DNA from: Saccharina japonica
Lineage: Eukaryota; Sar; Phaeophyceae; Laminariales; Laminariaceae
DNA: 64,000 bases
Direction: 5' to 3'
Assembly: GCA_008828725.1 (NCBI GenBank)
Contig: MEHQ01001058.1
Location: 668,911-732,910 of the forward strand
A program made the translations under genes and the position numbers. This document shows, piece after piece, positions 1 to 10,945 of the stretch; position 1 is the stretch's first letter, and every line of letters begins with the position of its first letter. The notes below the pieces were generated by a model. The model saw nothing but the letters and a program-made list of their open reading frames with translations, was not told the DNA's origin and made no database searches.

Positions 1-3000
1 GCAATCCTCAAGAGCGGCGGCTTGCGAGGGTTCTACACGGGCTATTTCACCACGGTCGTGCGCGAAGTCCCCTTCTCCTTGATACAGTTCCCCATCTACG
101 AGTGGCTCAAGGTGAAACAACCCCCACAGCCAATACTCATACGTAGGGCTTTAGACTTTTGGTCCAGCTTGGGCAACATGGTTGATAGTTGATAGTCCAC
201 AAGAAATCTTCAATACATCCTAGAACATTCCGAGAACATTCCGAGAACATTTCCGAGAAAATTTCCGAGAACATTCCGAGAACATTCCGAGAACATTCCG
301 AGAACATTCCGAGAACTGTTCCAGGTGGTCGGGGTGAGGGCTTAGTGTTTAAGGTCAAGTTTGTTCCATTTTTTTTTTTGTCGAATCTGGGCCAACAAGT
401 CGTACGGACTACAGACAAGACTTCCCCATAACGGTGGCTCGAGCGAAATGTGCGATGGACGAGACGAGTACTTGCATGGAGCGAGTGCCACAAACAGTGC
501 AGAGGGTGTCGATTCTCTGTATAATACATAGCTCTGGTTCTCCTGCGTGCTTGTGCATCGATTTTTTTTTGTTGCTCGTTGCGCTGAGCCCCCCCCACCC
601 CCCCTCCCTCCCTCTCTTTCATTACGTCACGTTTGTTCTTCTCCTTTTAGGTGGAGTGGGCAGCTAGAAGAGAGAGTCCCCTGGAGTCGTACGAGGCGGC
701 GGGTTGCGGGTCTGTATCCGGGGCTTTTGCTGCCGCGGTGACCACCCCCATCGACGTCGTCAAGACAAGGCTCATGCTGGGGAAGGTCAGAGAACATAAC
801 CCCAACAAAACATTAAATATATACCTCGTACTTCTATATAGTACTGTGGATACCAGGTTTTATCCCCTAGACCCTACCGCCTCACTATCACTATGACCCT
901 TCAAGGCCATCCTGGCTCCTCGGGGGCACTCTGTGAGATTACCTTGTGTTGCTGACCGCCTGGAGAGTGTGGTAACGCCACACAGGCTACCCACCTCAAG
1001 GTGTGTCTCCATTAGTCTCCACAACAAACTCGAAGAAATAGATAACCTGCTGCCTAAAGACTACCGTCCCACAATACAAGTATACATACATATACTAGAG
1101 TACTATTAATAGAACGTCAGCTGTGAGAGAGAGGATTTCGTCAAAACTCATCTTTGCTAGCTGTGTGTGGTCGAAAATCATCTTTGCAAGCTGTGTGTGG
1201 TATCGTCTGACACATCTACCATACGTATCGCGGTGCTGTAACTCTCTAGCCACTGCAAACATTATTCCACACCAATTATACTGTTAGTAGCTTGTCCCCA
1301 AAATCGTGGACGCAGGTCAAAAGGGGTTGAGCCGTTACGCCAATCGGGCGGCGGGCGGCGGCGGCATGACGTGTCTCTGTTGGGGTTTGTGGGTGTGGGT
1401 ATGGGTGCGAGTGGGTGGGTGGGTAGGTGGGTAGGTGGGTGGGTTGGTAGACCGGTGACTGGGGAGGTATGCGTGTGTCCCAATCGCGGCACATCCTGAG
1501 CTTAGGGCTCGTCATCATATCTTGCAAGCGCTGCTCGTCAGACCCACACGCGGGTGTGTTAACCGACGCTCGAACGTTTGCTGTGAGAGAGCCTAACTTC
1601 ACATCTGACGACAACTACGCCGATTATTGTGTCTCTGCACGGAACAGACCATACCGTAATAAACCCCACGCAGGAAGGAGACGAAACCTTGAAGACTATT
1701 GAATCTACCACTGTTGCCATGTCGGTAGCCAGGTAGTTCGGCGAGGTGGATGGCGGGCGGGAGTTCCACTAGGCATGTACGTTGTGAAAGACGCGCCTCG
1801 GTTAGAGACAACACTTGGTGGCCAAATAAAATCCGGACTAGTGGAGTTTGTCGATCGAATAACTGCCCATCGTCGTTTGTGTGTAACGTTTTTTCCGTTA
1901 CATTCCTCTGCTTCGGGGGTCAATCATCGGGCCATCTATACGTACAATTGTCTGTGCAAACTACCATACTCAAACTTGGCTAAGGTATAGAGCTCCCGGG
2001 CCTCAGCGTTTTGCCAAGTACTAGTGCACTATGGTTGGGGGACTACTCCCTATTTTAACTAACGCGTTGCAGCCGCTCGGACTAATTACTCTGTACAACT
2101 CTTTTACATACGTGGTTAGGGCCAACGCAACAAACAAAACCCCCTCTTGGTGAAGCGAAAAACATAAACAAACAATCGTAAAATGTGNCCCCCCTCCGGT
2201 CGAAACAGGAAGGGTATAATAAGATAAGGCTAAATTTTCCGTGTGGTCCACGATTTAAAAGGTAATGAGCACCCCAATGTTAGAGGCGTCTCGGTTTGGA
2301 GTTGGAACGGTGCCTCGTCTCGAAAGGGTATGCGTTGGCAATGGTCCAGTATCTCAGGAGATCATCAAATGAGTACCCCCCCCCTAACGGCGCTTCTTTC
2401 GCTTGGTGCTAGCAATGCCTGCCTGGTCGGGGAAAACCCGACATGCTCCGTCCCGGCGTTGTAGGGATGCGAGGGCCTATGGTCATACGACTACGGGCAT
2501 GCATGAATATCGAGTACACCCCCCCCCCGCCGTCGCCGCTAGCAGTGTCTGCCTGGTCGGTGAAAACCCGACATGCTCCGTCCCGGCATTGTAGAGATGC
2601 GAGGGCCTATGGTCGTACGACTACGGCCATGCATGAATATCGAGTACACCTCCCCCTCCCGTCGGCGCCACGAAGGCAACCACTCTGACTGGCTACCTTT
2701 AATCGTCGTGGTTGCATTTTTTCGAGGCGAGAGTGATGATTTGGTTACTGCTTCCGACCGCCTGCTTGTTGACGCTGCAGGACAAGCACGGGAAGAGCTA
2801 CGAAGGGCTTCGGAACACCTTTCGACGGATCTACGCCGAGGAAGGGGCCGCGGCGCTCATGTCCGGGGTAACGCCAAGGGTGAGAGAAGCATTCTACATA
2901 GGGGAAAATAGCAAAAAAAAAAAAACACGCCAAAAGAAATCTGACATGTCTATATGGGCCTCCTTAACCGAGGAACTCTACCCTATAAGGCACATGCCCT

Positions 3001-5327
3001 AAAAGGCATGCCGTATCGTTGAAGCTCCATTTGTGTTTTTACTTGCTACTACTGTACGTAGTGACTTACCTACTAATAGTGCTAATGACTTAGTAATAGT
3101 ACTAATAATAGTGGCTTTCTGATAGGACTAATGACATACTAATAGGGGTATACTAATGACTTATTAATAATAGTCGTACAGTGACTTACTAATAGTACTG
3201 ATGACTTACTATTAGTATTGATGACTTACTAATAGTACTGATGACTTACTGATAGTACTGATGACTTACTAATAGTACTATTAATAGTGGCTTGCTGAAA
3301 ATAGAAAAATAGTACTAATGACTTACTATTCATAATTAGTACTGAGGACTTACTAATAGTCCCAATGACTTACTATTAGTGCTAATGACTTACTATTAGT
3401 TCTAATGACTGACTAATCGTACTAATGACTTACTAATAGTACTAATGACTTGCTAATAGTAAAGAGCTCTTCAAGTGAGGAGCCCCGGAAAAAAAGTACG
3501 TGTACCCCTATCTTAAGGTAGCATGTGTTGAAAAATACGGTGTACTAAGCAAGACAACACGCACACCCTGGGATTAATTTTCAGACCCGATTTTCTCCAA
3601 AATGTGCCTTAGAGCGGCCATGGCTTAGAGGGACACACACGAGGAAAAGGGCGGCTTTGGGAAGATGTTTTCGAGACCTTTCCATAGCCGCGTGCGTGCG
3701 TCGCTATCATGGCATTATTAGCATTTGCACCTTCCACGTTTTCGAGGAGAGCAGCTTAAAACTTGAGACACTCCTTCGTCCGCGGGGGTGCGTTATTTTA
3801 TCACCCCGGGTGATAACCACATTCGTCCGTGGGGGTGTGGTATTTTTATCACCCCGGGTGATACGGCAATTGTCGAATGCAACATACGTATATATCTCGC
3901 TCTTGTTTGACCTGACATGGAGAGTGCTATGTTGCAAACTCCCTCCCTGAGGCATGTGAGGTGCCGCAGGGAGAAACATGCGCATAGTCTCTACGTATTC
4001 CCCCAAACCGTTTCATGAATATTGCGTACACCGAGCGCGTTCAATATGCCATCATATCTCGCCCTTCCCGCCCGTGGCGAGTGCTACCTGGTATGAATAT
4101 GATAGTATATCTCTATCGCTATGCCAGGGAATGGGGAGTGCTACGATGGGAGGTCACGGTTTAAGAGATTCGGTTTCAAGAGAAGTACTGGTTTATGAGA
4201 GACCAAATGGCTTGGCACGGGTATATACTAAAAGCTATATATCACCCTTTTCGGTTTAAGACAAGTTCGGGTTTAAGCGAGGTCAAACAGACCTGGCACA
4301 TCCCTACCTTAACCCATTCAGAACTGAAAATAAAGTCCCACACTAATTCCAAGTAGTTTGTACCCAAGTTGGTGGGACCAGTTCTTAAGGGCCCATATTA
4401 ACAAGTATAAAATAATTTCAATTTGGGAAAAATAAAATTCAAATTCGCTTTTCATTGGTCAACACACGCACCAGCACCAAAGATTAGGATCTTGGGGGAT
4501 GATCTTGGGTGGTGGTGCGGATTCTGACCAATGAAAAGCGGATTTGATTTTTTTTATTGTTTCCAAATTGAATTTATTTTATACTCGTTAATTCGGGCCC
4601 TTAGGGGTTGAGCCGTGACCCCCCGAATCAAATTACTTGGCACGGCCATACTAGAAGCTATGTAATGCCCATTTCGGTTTAAGACAAGTTCGGGTTTAAG
4701 AGAGGTCAAAGAGGCGTGACACACCCCTCTCTCAAACCGAGACCCCCGAGTCGAATGGCTGGGCTCGGCCATGCTCAATGCTGTTTATTGTCCATTTTGG
4801 TGTAAGACAGACCAAACAAGCCTGTGACACACTCCTCTCTTCAAGCGTGACCCCCGGGTCAAAAAGCCTGGCAAGGCCATACTAAAAGCTGTTTAATACA
4901 TACCCTTATCGGTTTAAGACAATTTCGGGTTTAAGATAGGTCGGACAGGTATACCGGGACTATCTAGGGGGCATTGTGCGCGACCACAGAGGGCACTCGC
5001 CGCCGACCAATCAGCGACCTGTGCACTGTGCACTACTGTAACGCTCGTCGTCGGGGTTACGGCTCATTCAACGCCACAATATTAAGACTACTCGTACTGT
5101 GGCTTTATTTCACCTAATTTCCGTCCCACTCAATACGTACGCTCTCTTTTTGAAACTCTCTTCCATGTCGCAGACCCTCTCCGTCTCGAAAGTCGTGCGT
5201 GGTGAAATGGTCAAATGACTAAAGCAAGCAGCACATGAGTAGGCACCATACGACTACGGCCATTCACGACATGAGTACACCCCCCGGTCTATGGTCATAC
5301 GACTACGGCCATGCATGAATATCGAGT

Positions 5328-5371
<44 letters not shown>

Positions 5372-5636
5372 CGCGCGCGCTTCGGAAAACGGGGAACTCC
5401 CGAGAGGGACAGCGACGCTCACTCTTTCCCTCTGCTACCGGCGATCAGCCGTTTATTGTTCCGCTTCTGAGTGCTCTAATGGGACGCCCGACTGTTGTGA
5501 CGCTTGTAACGCTCGCCCACGCGGGCGCTCCTTGTCTTTTGCGCGCGCCTAGGTGACCTGGATAGGCATCGGTGGCTTCGTGTTCTTTGGGGTGTACGAG
5601 AGCGCTAAGACAAAGCTCATGGGACTCGGGGTTTAG
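1..5636 (+). CDS. SAMC: Mitochondrial S-adenosylmethionine carrier, 3' part (5' end outside window)
   Basis: Four exons are seen: 1-111, 651-785, 2781-2879 and 5553-5636, all joined in phase 0 with GT-AG introns; they encode the last 142 residues. The protein is a six-helix mitochondrial carrier (SLC25 family) expected to exchange cytosolic SAM for matrix S-adenosylhomocysteine. Exon 1 contains REVPFSLIQFPIYEWLK, close to the even-helix motif of SLC25A26-type carriers. Exon 2 contains CGSVSGAFAAAVTTPIDVVK, which holds the third carrier signature PxDxxKxR. Exons 3 and 4 join as GVTPRVTWIGIGGFVFFGVYE, typical of the last helix of SAM carriers. The TAG stop is at 5634-5636. The large introns hold repeats: LINE tails in 2404-2660 and 5247-5371, a minisatellite at 3056-3465, and nested MITEs at 4313-4607. 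The SAM assignment rests on remembered family motifs; membership of the carrier family is near certain. Confidence 0.88.
2188..2188. other. Single ambiguous base N
   Basis: One N lies just before a run of C in intron 2 of the SAM carrier gene. It probably marks uncertain homopolymer sequencing rather than a scaffold gap. Confidence 0.9.
2243..2370 (+). mobile_element. 5'-truncated non-LTR retrotransposon end
   Basis: This stretch is recognisably similar to the 3' coding end of the reverse transcriptase fragment at 46247-47179. Both pass from a GNEHPNVRGVS-like or RNERPSVGGVS-like peptide through a NGASSRKG or NGAPSRKG motif into an ATGAGTAC plus poly(C) tail. Here the reading frame is already broken. 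It is followed directly by two copies of the poly(C)-flanked tail repeat. Confidence 0.6.
2404..2660 (+). repeat. Two head-to-tail copies of the poly(C)-flanked tail repeat
   Basis: Each copy is about 120 bp. It runs from a GCTAGCARTG start, through TGCCTGGTCGG and GACATGCTCCGTCCCGGC, to a conserved core GGTCATACGACTACGG, and ends in GAGTACAC followed by a C run. The copies are at about 2404-2528 and 2538-2660, inside intron 2 of the SAM carrier gene. The same unit recurs at about 5247, 13272, 14478, 16255, 16328, 37085 (reverse) and 47200. Confidence 0.75.
3056..3465. repeat. A/T-rich minisatellite, GACTTACTAATAGTACTAAT type
   Basis: Diverged copies of a roughly 18-20 bp unit containing TGACTTACTAATAGTACT repeat through this stretch, in the intron between exons 3 and 4 of the SAM carrier gene. 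Unit length and base changes vary, so the array is old. No coding potential is seen. Confidence 0.85.
3774..3865. repeat. Duplicated unit carrying a palindromic ATCACCCCGGGTGAT
   Basis: A unit of about 50 bp occurs twice in tandem. Each copy starts with TTCGTCCG(C/T)GGGGGTG and ends with TATCACCCCGGGTGATA, a near-perfect palindrome with a CCCGGG centre. It lies in intron 3 of the SAM carrier gene. Confidence 0.7.
4313..4607. mobile_element. TTAA-flanked short element (piggyBac-like MITE), split by a second element
   Basis: The element begins after TTAA (4309-4312) with CCCATTCAGAACTG and contains the family block CTAATTCCAAGTAGTTTG. Its other end is split: CCAGTTCTTA at about 4378-4387 continues at 4604 as GGGGTTGA. 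Rejoining the two parts across the 4388-4603 insertion gives an end matching the intact copy at 7635-7723. The TTAA and CCC...GGG pattern resembles piggyBac-type elements; the assignment is inference from termini only. Confidence 0.55.
4389..4600. mobile_element. GGGCCC-ended foldback MITE (PIF/Harbinger-like), copy 1
   Basis: The element of about 212 bp has long imperfect terminal inverted repeats. The left end starts GGGCCCATATTAACAAGTAT; the right end, read in reverse, starts GGGCCCGAATTAACGAGTAT. Internal arms TTTCATTGGTC and GACCAATGAAA face each other. TTA occurs at both flanks (4385-4387 and 4601-4603), as expected for a 3-bp target duplication. A close relative is at 27505-27706. Confidence 0.75.
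5155..5371 (+). mobile_element. Retrotransposon tail fragment with two core repeats and a long poly(C)
   Basis: The stretch at about 5165-5245 (CCGTCTCGAAAG ... GGTCAAATGACTAAAGCAAG) matches the 3' end of the LINE fragment near 47130-47175. It is followed by two copies of the CATACGACTACGGCCAT core and then an uninterrupted run of about 40 C that ends near 5371. It lies in intron 3 of the SAM carrier gene. Confidence 0.6.
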
Positions 5637-5879
5637 TCAGCAGACCGTGTTTTTTTTTGGAAGGGGTCTGGGGGGTTAGTTGAAGACTGTGACTTCTTTT
5701 TGGAAGCTGCGGCTTTTTGGGGGGGGAGGGGCTTGGGGGTTAATTGAGAACTGTGTTATTTTATTTTCGGGAGGCGGTGGCTTTGTTTGGAAGCTGTAGC
5801 GCTCTTTGGAGACTGTTGTCGGGGGAGGTTGTACCACTTCCATTTCGCGTGCCGTGGTTGGACGGTGCGGCGGCCGATT

Positions 5880-6535
5880 GGTTGGCTGTTTGGTCGGTCG
5901 GTTGATTGGTTGGTTTGTCGATCGATTAGTTGGTTAGTTTGTTGACCGATTAGTTGGTTGGTTTGTCGATCGATTAGTTGGTTAGTTTGTTGACCGATTG
6001 GTTGGTTGGTTGATCGATCGATTGGTTGGTTGATTTGTCGATCGATTAGTTGGTTGGCTGGTTGATCGATTGGTTGGTTAGTTGGTTGACCGATTAGTTG
6101 GTTGATCGATCGTTTAGTTGGTTGGTTTGTTGACCGATTAGTTCCTTGGTTGATCGATTAGTTGGTTGGTCTGTCGATCGATTAATTGGTTGATTTATCG
6201 ATCGATTGATTGGTTGGTTGGTCGATCGATCAGTTGATTGGTTCGTTTGTCGATCGATTAGTTGGTTAGTTTGTTGACCGATTAGTTGGTTGGTCTGTCG
6301 ATCGAATAGTTGGTTGGTTCGTTGACCGATTAGTTGGTTGGTTTATTGATCGATTAGTTGGTTGGTTGGTTGACCGACTAGTTGGTTGGTTTGTCGACCG
6401 ATTAGTTGGTTGGTGTGTTGACCGATTAGTTGGTTGGTTTATCGATCGATTAGTTGGTTGGTTGGTTGATCGATTAGTTGGTTTGTTGATCGAATAGTTG
6501 GTCGGTTGATCGATGAGTTGGTTGGTTGGTTTAAC
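5880..6535. repeat. TTGGTTGGTTGATCGATCGATTAG minisatellite
   Basis: About 30 diverged copies of a roughly 20-24 bp unit built from GTTGGTTGGTT and GATCGATTAGTT follow one another. In reverse they read as an artificial Asn/Pro/Thr-rich open frame (NQPTNRSTNQPT), which is the repeat and not a gene. Confidence 0.9.
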
Positions 6536-7198
6536 CTGGCAGCCCTCCCTAGACTCGGGCATTGCGTCGGCTGGGCCAACCGATGCCTTTCGCGGGATCG
6601 TTATTACTTTTTCTGGTCAGTCAAGCTCACGCAAGAAACCCACGGCGATCGAAAAACGCAAGTTTAAGACTCGTGTGGCGCGCGTGGCAATTTTGTGTTT
6701 TTTTTGGGGGCGCATGCTGGATTGGAGAGCCCTTGTCCGGGTGCAAAGGCCCCCCCCGACAAGGATGGCCGTCAGCAATCGATCGATTCCCGTGTTTTTT
6801 TTTTGCTTCCATGATGACGGAGCGTGTTTTTTGGGGGGCCTGTCGCCCGCTTTTTGAGTTGGTTGGGGAGGACTCGTCGGCCAATTAGATGGCGCCGTTC
6901 GTCGTGGGGGGGGTGCTTCTTTCGTTTTTTTTTTTGTTTTACCGTGGAACACGATACTAGCGGCGGTGATGGTACTTTTGTAGCTCAAACCGCAGGTATT
7001 CCTAGTGCATTTTTTATTTTTACGTTGTGTGTTGCATGCTAACGGGGCGCCTTCGCGTCCATAGAAGCAGGTACATAGTCATATATTGTCCTTGCAGCTT
7101 ATGTCTATCTTACGTCTTGCTTATTATGTCGGATGCATTTTTTTGTGTTGCATGTCATTGAAGCGCATTTGCGTGTTACGTGGTTGCCAGGATCATGC

Positions 7199-7475
7199 CA
7201 GGTATCAGTATCAGTATAGGTGTACCAGATATACCTGTACCAGTATATATATGCATATCAGATACACACCAGGTACCAGTACCAGTACCAGTATGCGTGC
7301 CAGGTACCAGTACCAGTATGTATACCAGGTACCAGTACCAGTATGTACACCAGGTTCCAGTATGCATACCAGGTACCAGTACCAGTATGTATACCAGGTA
7401 CCAGTATCAGTATATATATACCAGGTACCCGTACCAGTATATATACTTCTACCAGGTACCAGTACCAGTATTTAT
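7199..7475. repeat. CCAGGTACCAGTACCAGTAT minisatellite
   Basis: Units of CCAGGTACCAGTACCAGTATGTATA repeat, with some shorter variants. All three forward frames give Tyr/Gln/Val/Pro repeats, so the open frames over this stretch reflect the array. The GGTACC core also occurs in many isolated places in the window, for example 55587-55610. Confidence 0.85.
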
Positions 7476-7634
7476 ATTCACTACTTTGTGGTTGTTATTG
7501 TAGTGACCATGGTCACACTCCGAAACGGATTAGTAGGCTGTAGGGCCTATACACAAGCAGTCATATTTTTGTTTTCTTTCGGCTATACGAGTGTAGGGTA
7601 TGGCCTATTTACAACCTGTATTTTTTTTTCTTAA

Positions 7635-7723
7635 CCCTTTTAGTACTCTAGTGCACGTAACCATATATTTGGCTCTAATTCCAAGTAGTTTGTCCCCAGA
7701 ACGGGACTGCAGTCCTAAGAGGG
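7635..7723. mobile_element. Intact TTAA-flanked 89-bp MITE (piggyBac-like)
   Basis: TTAA at 7631-7634 is followed by CCCTTTTAGTACT, and the other end is AGTCCTAAGAGGG followed by TTAA at 7724-7727, so inverted ends and a TTAA duplication are both visible. The interior holds CTCTAATTCCAAGTAGTTTG and TCCCCAGAACGGGACTGC. Related copies or pieces are at 1263-1340, 4313-4607, 22299-22317 (reverse), 25333-25439 and 28538-28572. Confidence 0.7.
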
Positions 7724-7848
7724 TTAAGGCGGCGCGCTGCCGGCTCAAATGTGCGCTCTTTGGAGCCAGAGCCCAAGCGGCAGCCAGCCGTAACTTTTCT
7801 ACGAACCCACCTAAGACCCACGTAAAACTTTTTTGCATTTAGGGTCGG

Positions 7849-7884
7849 CTGAGGGGGGGGGGGGGGGGGGGGAGCGAGGGGGGG

Positions 7885-7919
<35 letters not shown>

Positions 7920-7920
7920 G
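7849..7920. repeat. Poly(G) tract
   Basis: This is an almost pure run of G broken by a few A and C. Its length is likely uncertain in the assembly. Confidence 0.9.
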
Positions 7921-8744
7921 AGAAGCATGTATAGCATGCTACGCATTGAGGAGTTATTATATACGGTGGTAGTTTAGTGTTGAAAAAGCGGGGTGTTTTT
8001 TTGTTTCTGTTCTGAAACGCGAATCAAGCGTTTCCTTTTTTCATTGCTTTTTATTTTTCTCCTTATTTTCGACCGGGTAGCCGCTCCCCCTCCGTTGGTT
8101 GTGACTGGGCTCACATAACCCTGCGGGTGACCGCGGCTGGTGAAATGGTGCCACCATCCTCTTCTTGCGCCTGCGTTTATCCGTCGCCGTTGTCCACATA
8201 TATATCCGTTGCCTTCAGCCATCTATCCGTTGCCAAACATGCTGTAGACTAATACGAGTAGGAGACCGGCCTGTCGGTCTAGTTAGGCATGACAAGGCAC
8301 GTCTTGCGGCCTTAACATACTAGTTTTAGTGTAGCGGACGATCAGTCAAGGTATCAAATCGCGGTCTTAACTCGCAGAAATACTGACTTGTGATACCGAT
8401 TGTTCGAAGAAACATACCTGGTAACATTTATTTTCGAGTTTACCAGAGGGTCTATCTGCAACCAAGCAGTGAGCGGCCGACGCTAAAGTCGTGATTCACG
8501 TGTCGTTGTATTTTTGTCGTCGTTTTCCCTCTAAAGTGCCTAAAGAGTTACCAGGTACCTTGGAAACCAAAAATAAGGGGCAAGATAGAGATGAAACGCG
8601 GGTTCCCGGTAGTAGGAGTAAGTACCTTACGCCGTATACACGTACGATAGACTGTTAATCCGAACCTGCGGTTTGGAGATGTAGTGGAGGATCTGTGTAG
8701 TACAGGTCCAACCCAAGAAATATGTGCGATTCAGATAATGCAAA
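7921..8744. other. Intergenic, nothing recognised
   Basis: Only short open frames without recognisable motifs are present here. No RNA gene or repeat was identified. Confidence 0.5.
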
Positions 8745-9030
8745 TTTAGATCATACAGATCATACAGATTGTGCAGACCATACAAATCATACAGATCGTG
8801 CAGACCATACAGATCATACAGATCGTGCCGACCGTACAGACTATACAGATTGATAAATGCAGACCATACAGAGCAGATCATACAGATCGTGCAGATCATA
8901 CAGACAATACAGATCGTGCGGACCATACAGATCACAAAAGACCATACAGATCATACAGATCGTGCAGACCATACAGATCATACATATCGTGTAGACCATA
9001 CAGATCATACAGATCGTACAGATTAGGAAT
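8745..9030. repeat. CAGATCATACAGATCGTGCAGACCATA minisatellite
   Basis: A 9-bp motif (CATACAGAT) is organised in higher-order units of about 27 bp with CGTGCAGAC. Open frames on both strands (TDHTDHTDRADHTD and its counterparts) follow from the 9-bp period and are not evidence of a gene. Confidence 0.9.
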
Positions 9031-10689
9031 CTATCCGCCCTGAAGTATCTATATCATGAGGCGGGGAATCGATGATCATATCCGTCCGATGTGTTGAAAA
9101 AGAGTTCCCATGATGTCGCAGAAAAAATAACGTGTTATTATATCGTCTAATTACTGCTGTGAACATTTTCATCAAAACCCCGCCCCGCCCCAACTACTTC
9201 ACCAGAAAGTAGCAGTAGAAGTAGTGTAGCAAGTAACATGTAACAACGCTTCTTCCACCTCTACAAAACCATTTTGGCGGTACGCTCGCGGAACGCGGCG
9301 TCCCATCAAAAGACCCCGACTCCGTCAATCACTCCGCCTGCTGCATCGTACGTACCTCTACTCTACACTCTGCTGCTTCTTTCTGCTGTCGTCATGATTT
9401 GTCATAATATTTATCGTTTCTCGCCTTTTTAAGAACAGGCCCCGTCGAGAAACGTAAACGAAACTAAAAAAAAAAAAAAAAACGAATGAGATACGTAGCA
9501 TTAATTACGCACTCGTTTCTCGTTCACTGTCCCCAATCCCCAATCCCCTCCCCTCCCCTCCCCTCCCCCCCCCCCACACAATTACTTCCCTTACATTTCC
9601 TACTAAAACAAACAGCCTTCCCTCTTGCTTTTTTCGTGCCTCAAGCCCCCCCCCCCCTGTCCCCCTTCCATTTCACACAACGCCCCCCCCGGGTACGCTG
9701 TTACATCGCCCCTCTCGGCCTGCTATACCGCAATGTCACCGGCTAGCAGGCTCCATATAAGAACCCCCTTCCTCCCCTCCCCTTGACCGCCTGTAAAAAC
9801 ATTTTTTTTCTGCCGCAAAATTTCCAGCCACTAAGGGCAGACAGCGGGGATTGCTGTGAGGCATCCCCGTCAACAAAAACAAATAATGAAATTGTGCTAA
9901 ACAGTTGTTACCAGGAACTAATCAATTTTCACCATTGGGAAGGGTGGGGTGGGGGGAAGGGGGAGGGGGGGGGGGGAGAGGGGACGCACGCTATTTTGAT
10001 CAAAACATAAGAAGCACGCCCCCTCTCATCACACACGACGAGCAGTTCTACCTTCTTCTTCTCCCTCTTTCTCCATGCATCAATCCGTGAATCTCCTCTA
10101 CTTTTAAGTCGCCTAAAAACGTTTTGTTGCTAAATATATCACAGATGACACCAACAAAAACGACACTACTACAACAACGAGCAACGACAATAACCTGTGG
10201 GACGGGAAAGGGGGGAGGGGCGTGAAGAAAAAAAAACCCAACACCGATGACGACGACGACATCTTGGCAACGACACGCGTTTGAATGCACCAACAGCGCG
10301 CGCCGCCCGAACGGTAACACGCGAGACACAAGGCACATCACTGCTGCCGGCGCCGCCACTGCCGCTGCTACTACGATACGCATCAGCCAATCGGCTTATA
10401 TTTACGACGATGGTAGTCCACGAGAAAACACCCACCCACGCGGAGTGCGCGCATAAAAGCGGCTCCATCAAAAACGCCTCATACCCCCTGCTCTCTCTAG
10501 AAACCCCGCTCGTCCGAGAGGGGCGTTTGATTTCGCGCGAGCGAATCACTCCCCTGCCCCTCTCCGTCGGCGAAAACAGCACGCGCGCTAAAAAATAATG
10601 ATAAACACACACAACACGCCTGCTTGAAGGCGGTGTGTTGAGAATCACGCGGGGTATATCTCTAAATAGCGCGCGCGCCCAAACAATCG
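9031..10689. other. Intergenic, C-rich and low complexity, no gene seen
   Basis: The stretch includes a poly(A) run (9466-9482), C-rich blocks (9540-9700) and G-rich blocks (9940-9980). Overlapping short open frames on both strands at 10048-10705 are Arg/Ser/Val-rich and have no recognisable domain. Confidence 0.5.
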
Positions 10690-10945
10690 AGCGAATCGTC
10701 AACACAGCACACGGTCGAATCGACCATGCAACACAATCGAAGCAATCGTTTCAAGTCAACGCATAGTCGACTAAGTCGTCCCAACACAATCGAATAAGCC
10801 GGGCGTCACAAATCGAGTATGTCTACACCACAATCGAAATAAGCTTTGTCAACACAAATCGATTATGTCGCCAACACACTCAAATATGCCGTCAACAAAA
10901 ACGAACCAGTCAACAAAATCGTCAACACAATCGAATTAAAACGAT
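10690..10945. repeat. Degenerate GTCAACACAATCGAATAAGCC repeat
   Basis: About ten strongly diverged copies of a 20-25 bp unit with CAACACAATCGAA follow one another. No coding potential is seen. An ordinary C-rich stretch separates it from the next array. Confidence 0.65.

Larger units (their letters stand above)
4155..4960. repeat. Diverged tandem repeat of about 120-130 bp, interrupted by inserted elements
   Basis: At least four diverged copies share CGGTTTAAGACAAGTTCGGG, a GAGAGGTCAAA block, a (T)GGCACGGCCATACTA block and an AAAGCTRTTTAAT-like block. Copies are recognisable at about 4175-4300, 4612-4730, 4731-4850 and 4851-4960. Between the first and second copies lies the nested MITE pair at 4313-4607, so the tandem array is older than those insertions. 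Confidence 0.7.
5637..7630. other. Intergenic: G/T-rich and repeat DNA, no gene seen
   Basis: Downstream of the SAM carrier stop the DNA is G/T rich, with direct repeats of a TTTGGAAGCTG kind (5660-5830). It then passes into the two minisatellites annotated separately. Short open frames between 6513 and 7042 have no recognisable protein features. Confidence 0.6.

Noticed and set aside
2404-2660. The repeated tail units as a CRISPR-like array
   Set aside because: There are only two to three copies per locus, bounded by C runs, in a eukaryotic genome and in introns. They match a LINE 3' end.
6266-6562. 98-codon Asn/Pro/Thr repeat frame on the minus strand
   Set aside because: It is entirely within the TTGGTTGATCGATTAG minisatellite.
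7086-7634. 182-codon frame rich in YQYQYV
   Set aside because: It is produced by the CCAGGTACCAGT minisatellite; three frames are open in the same way.
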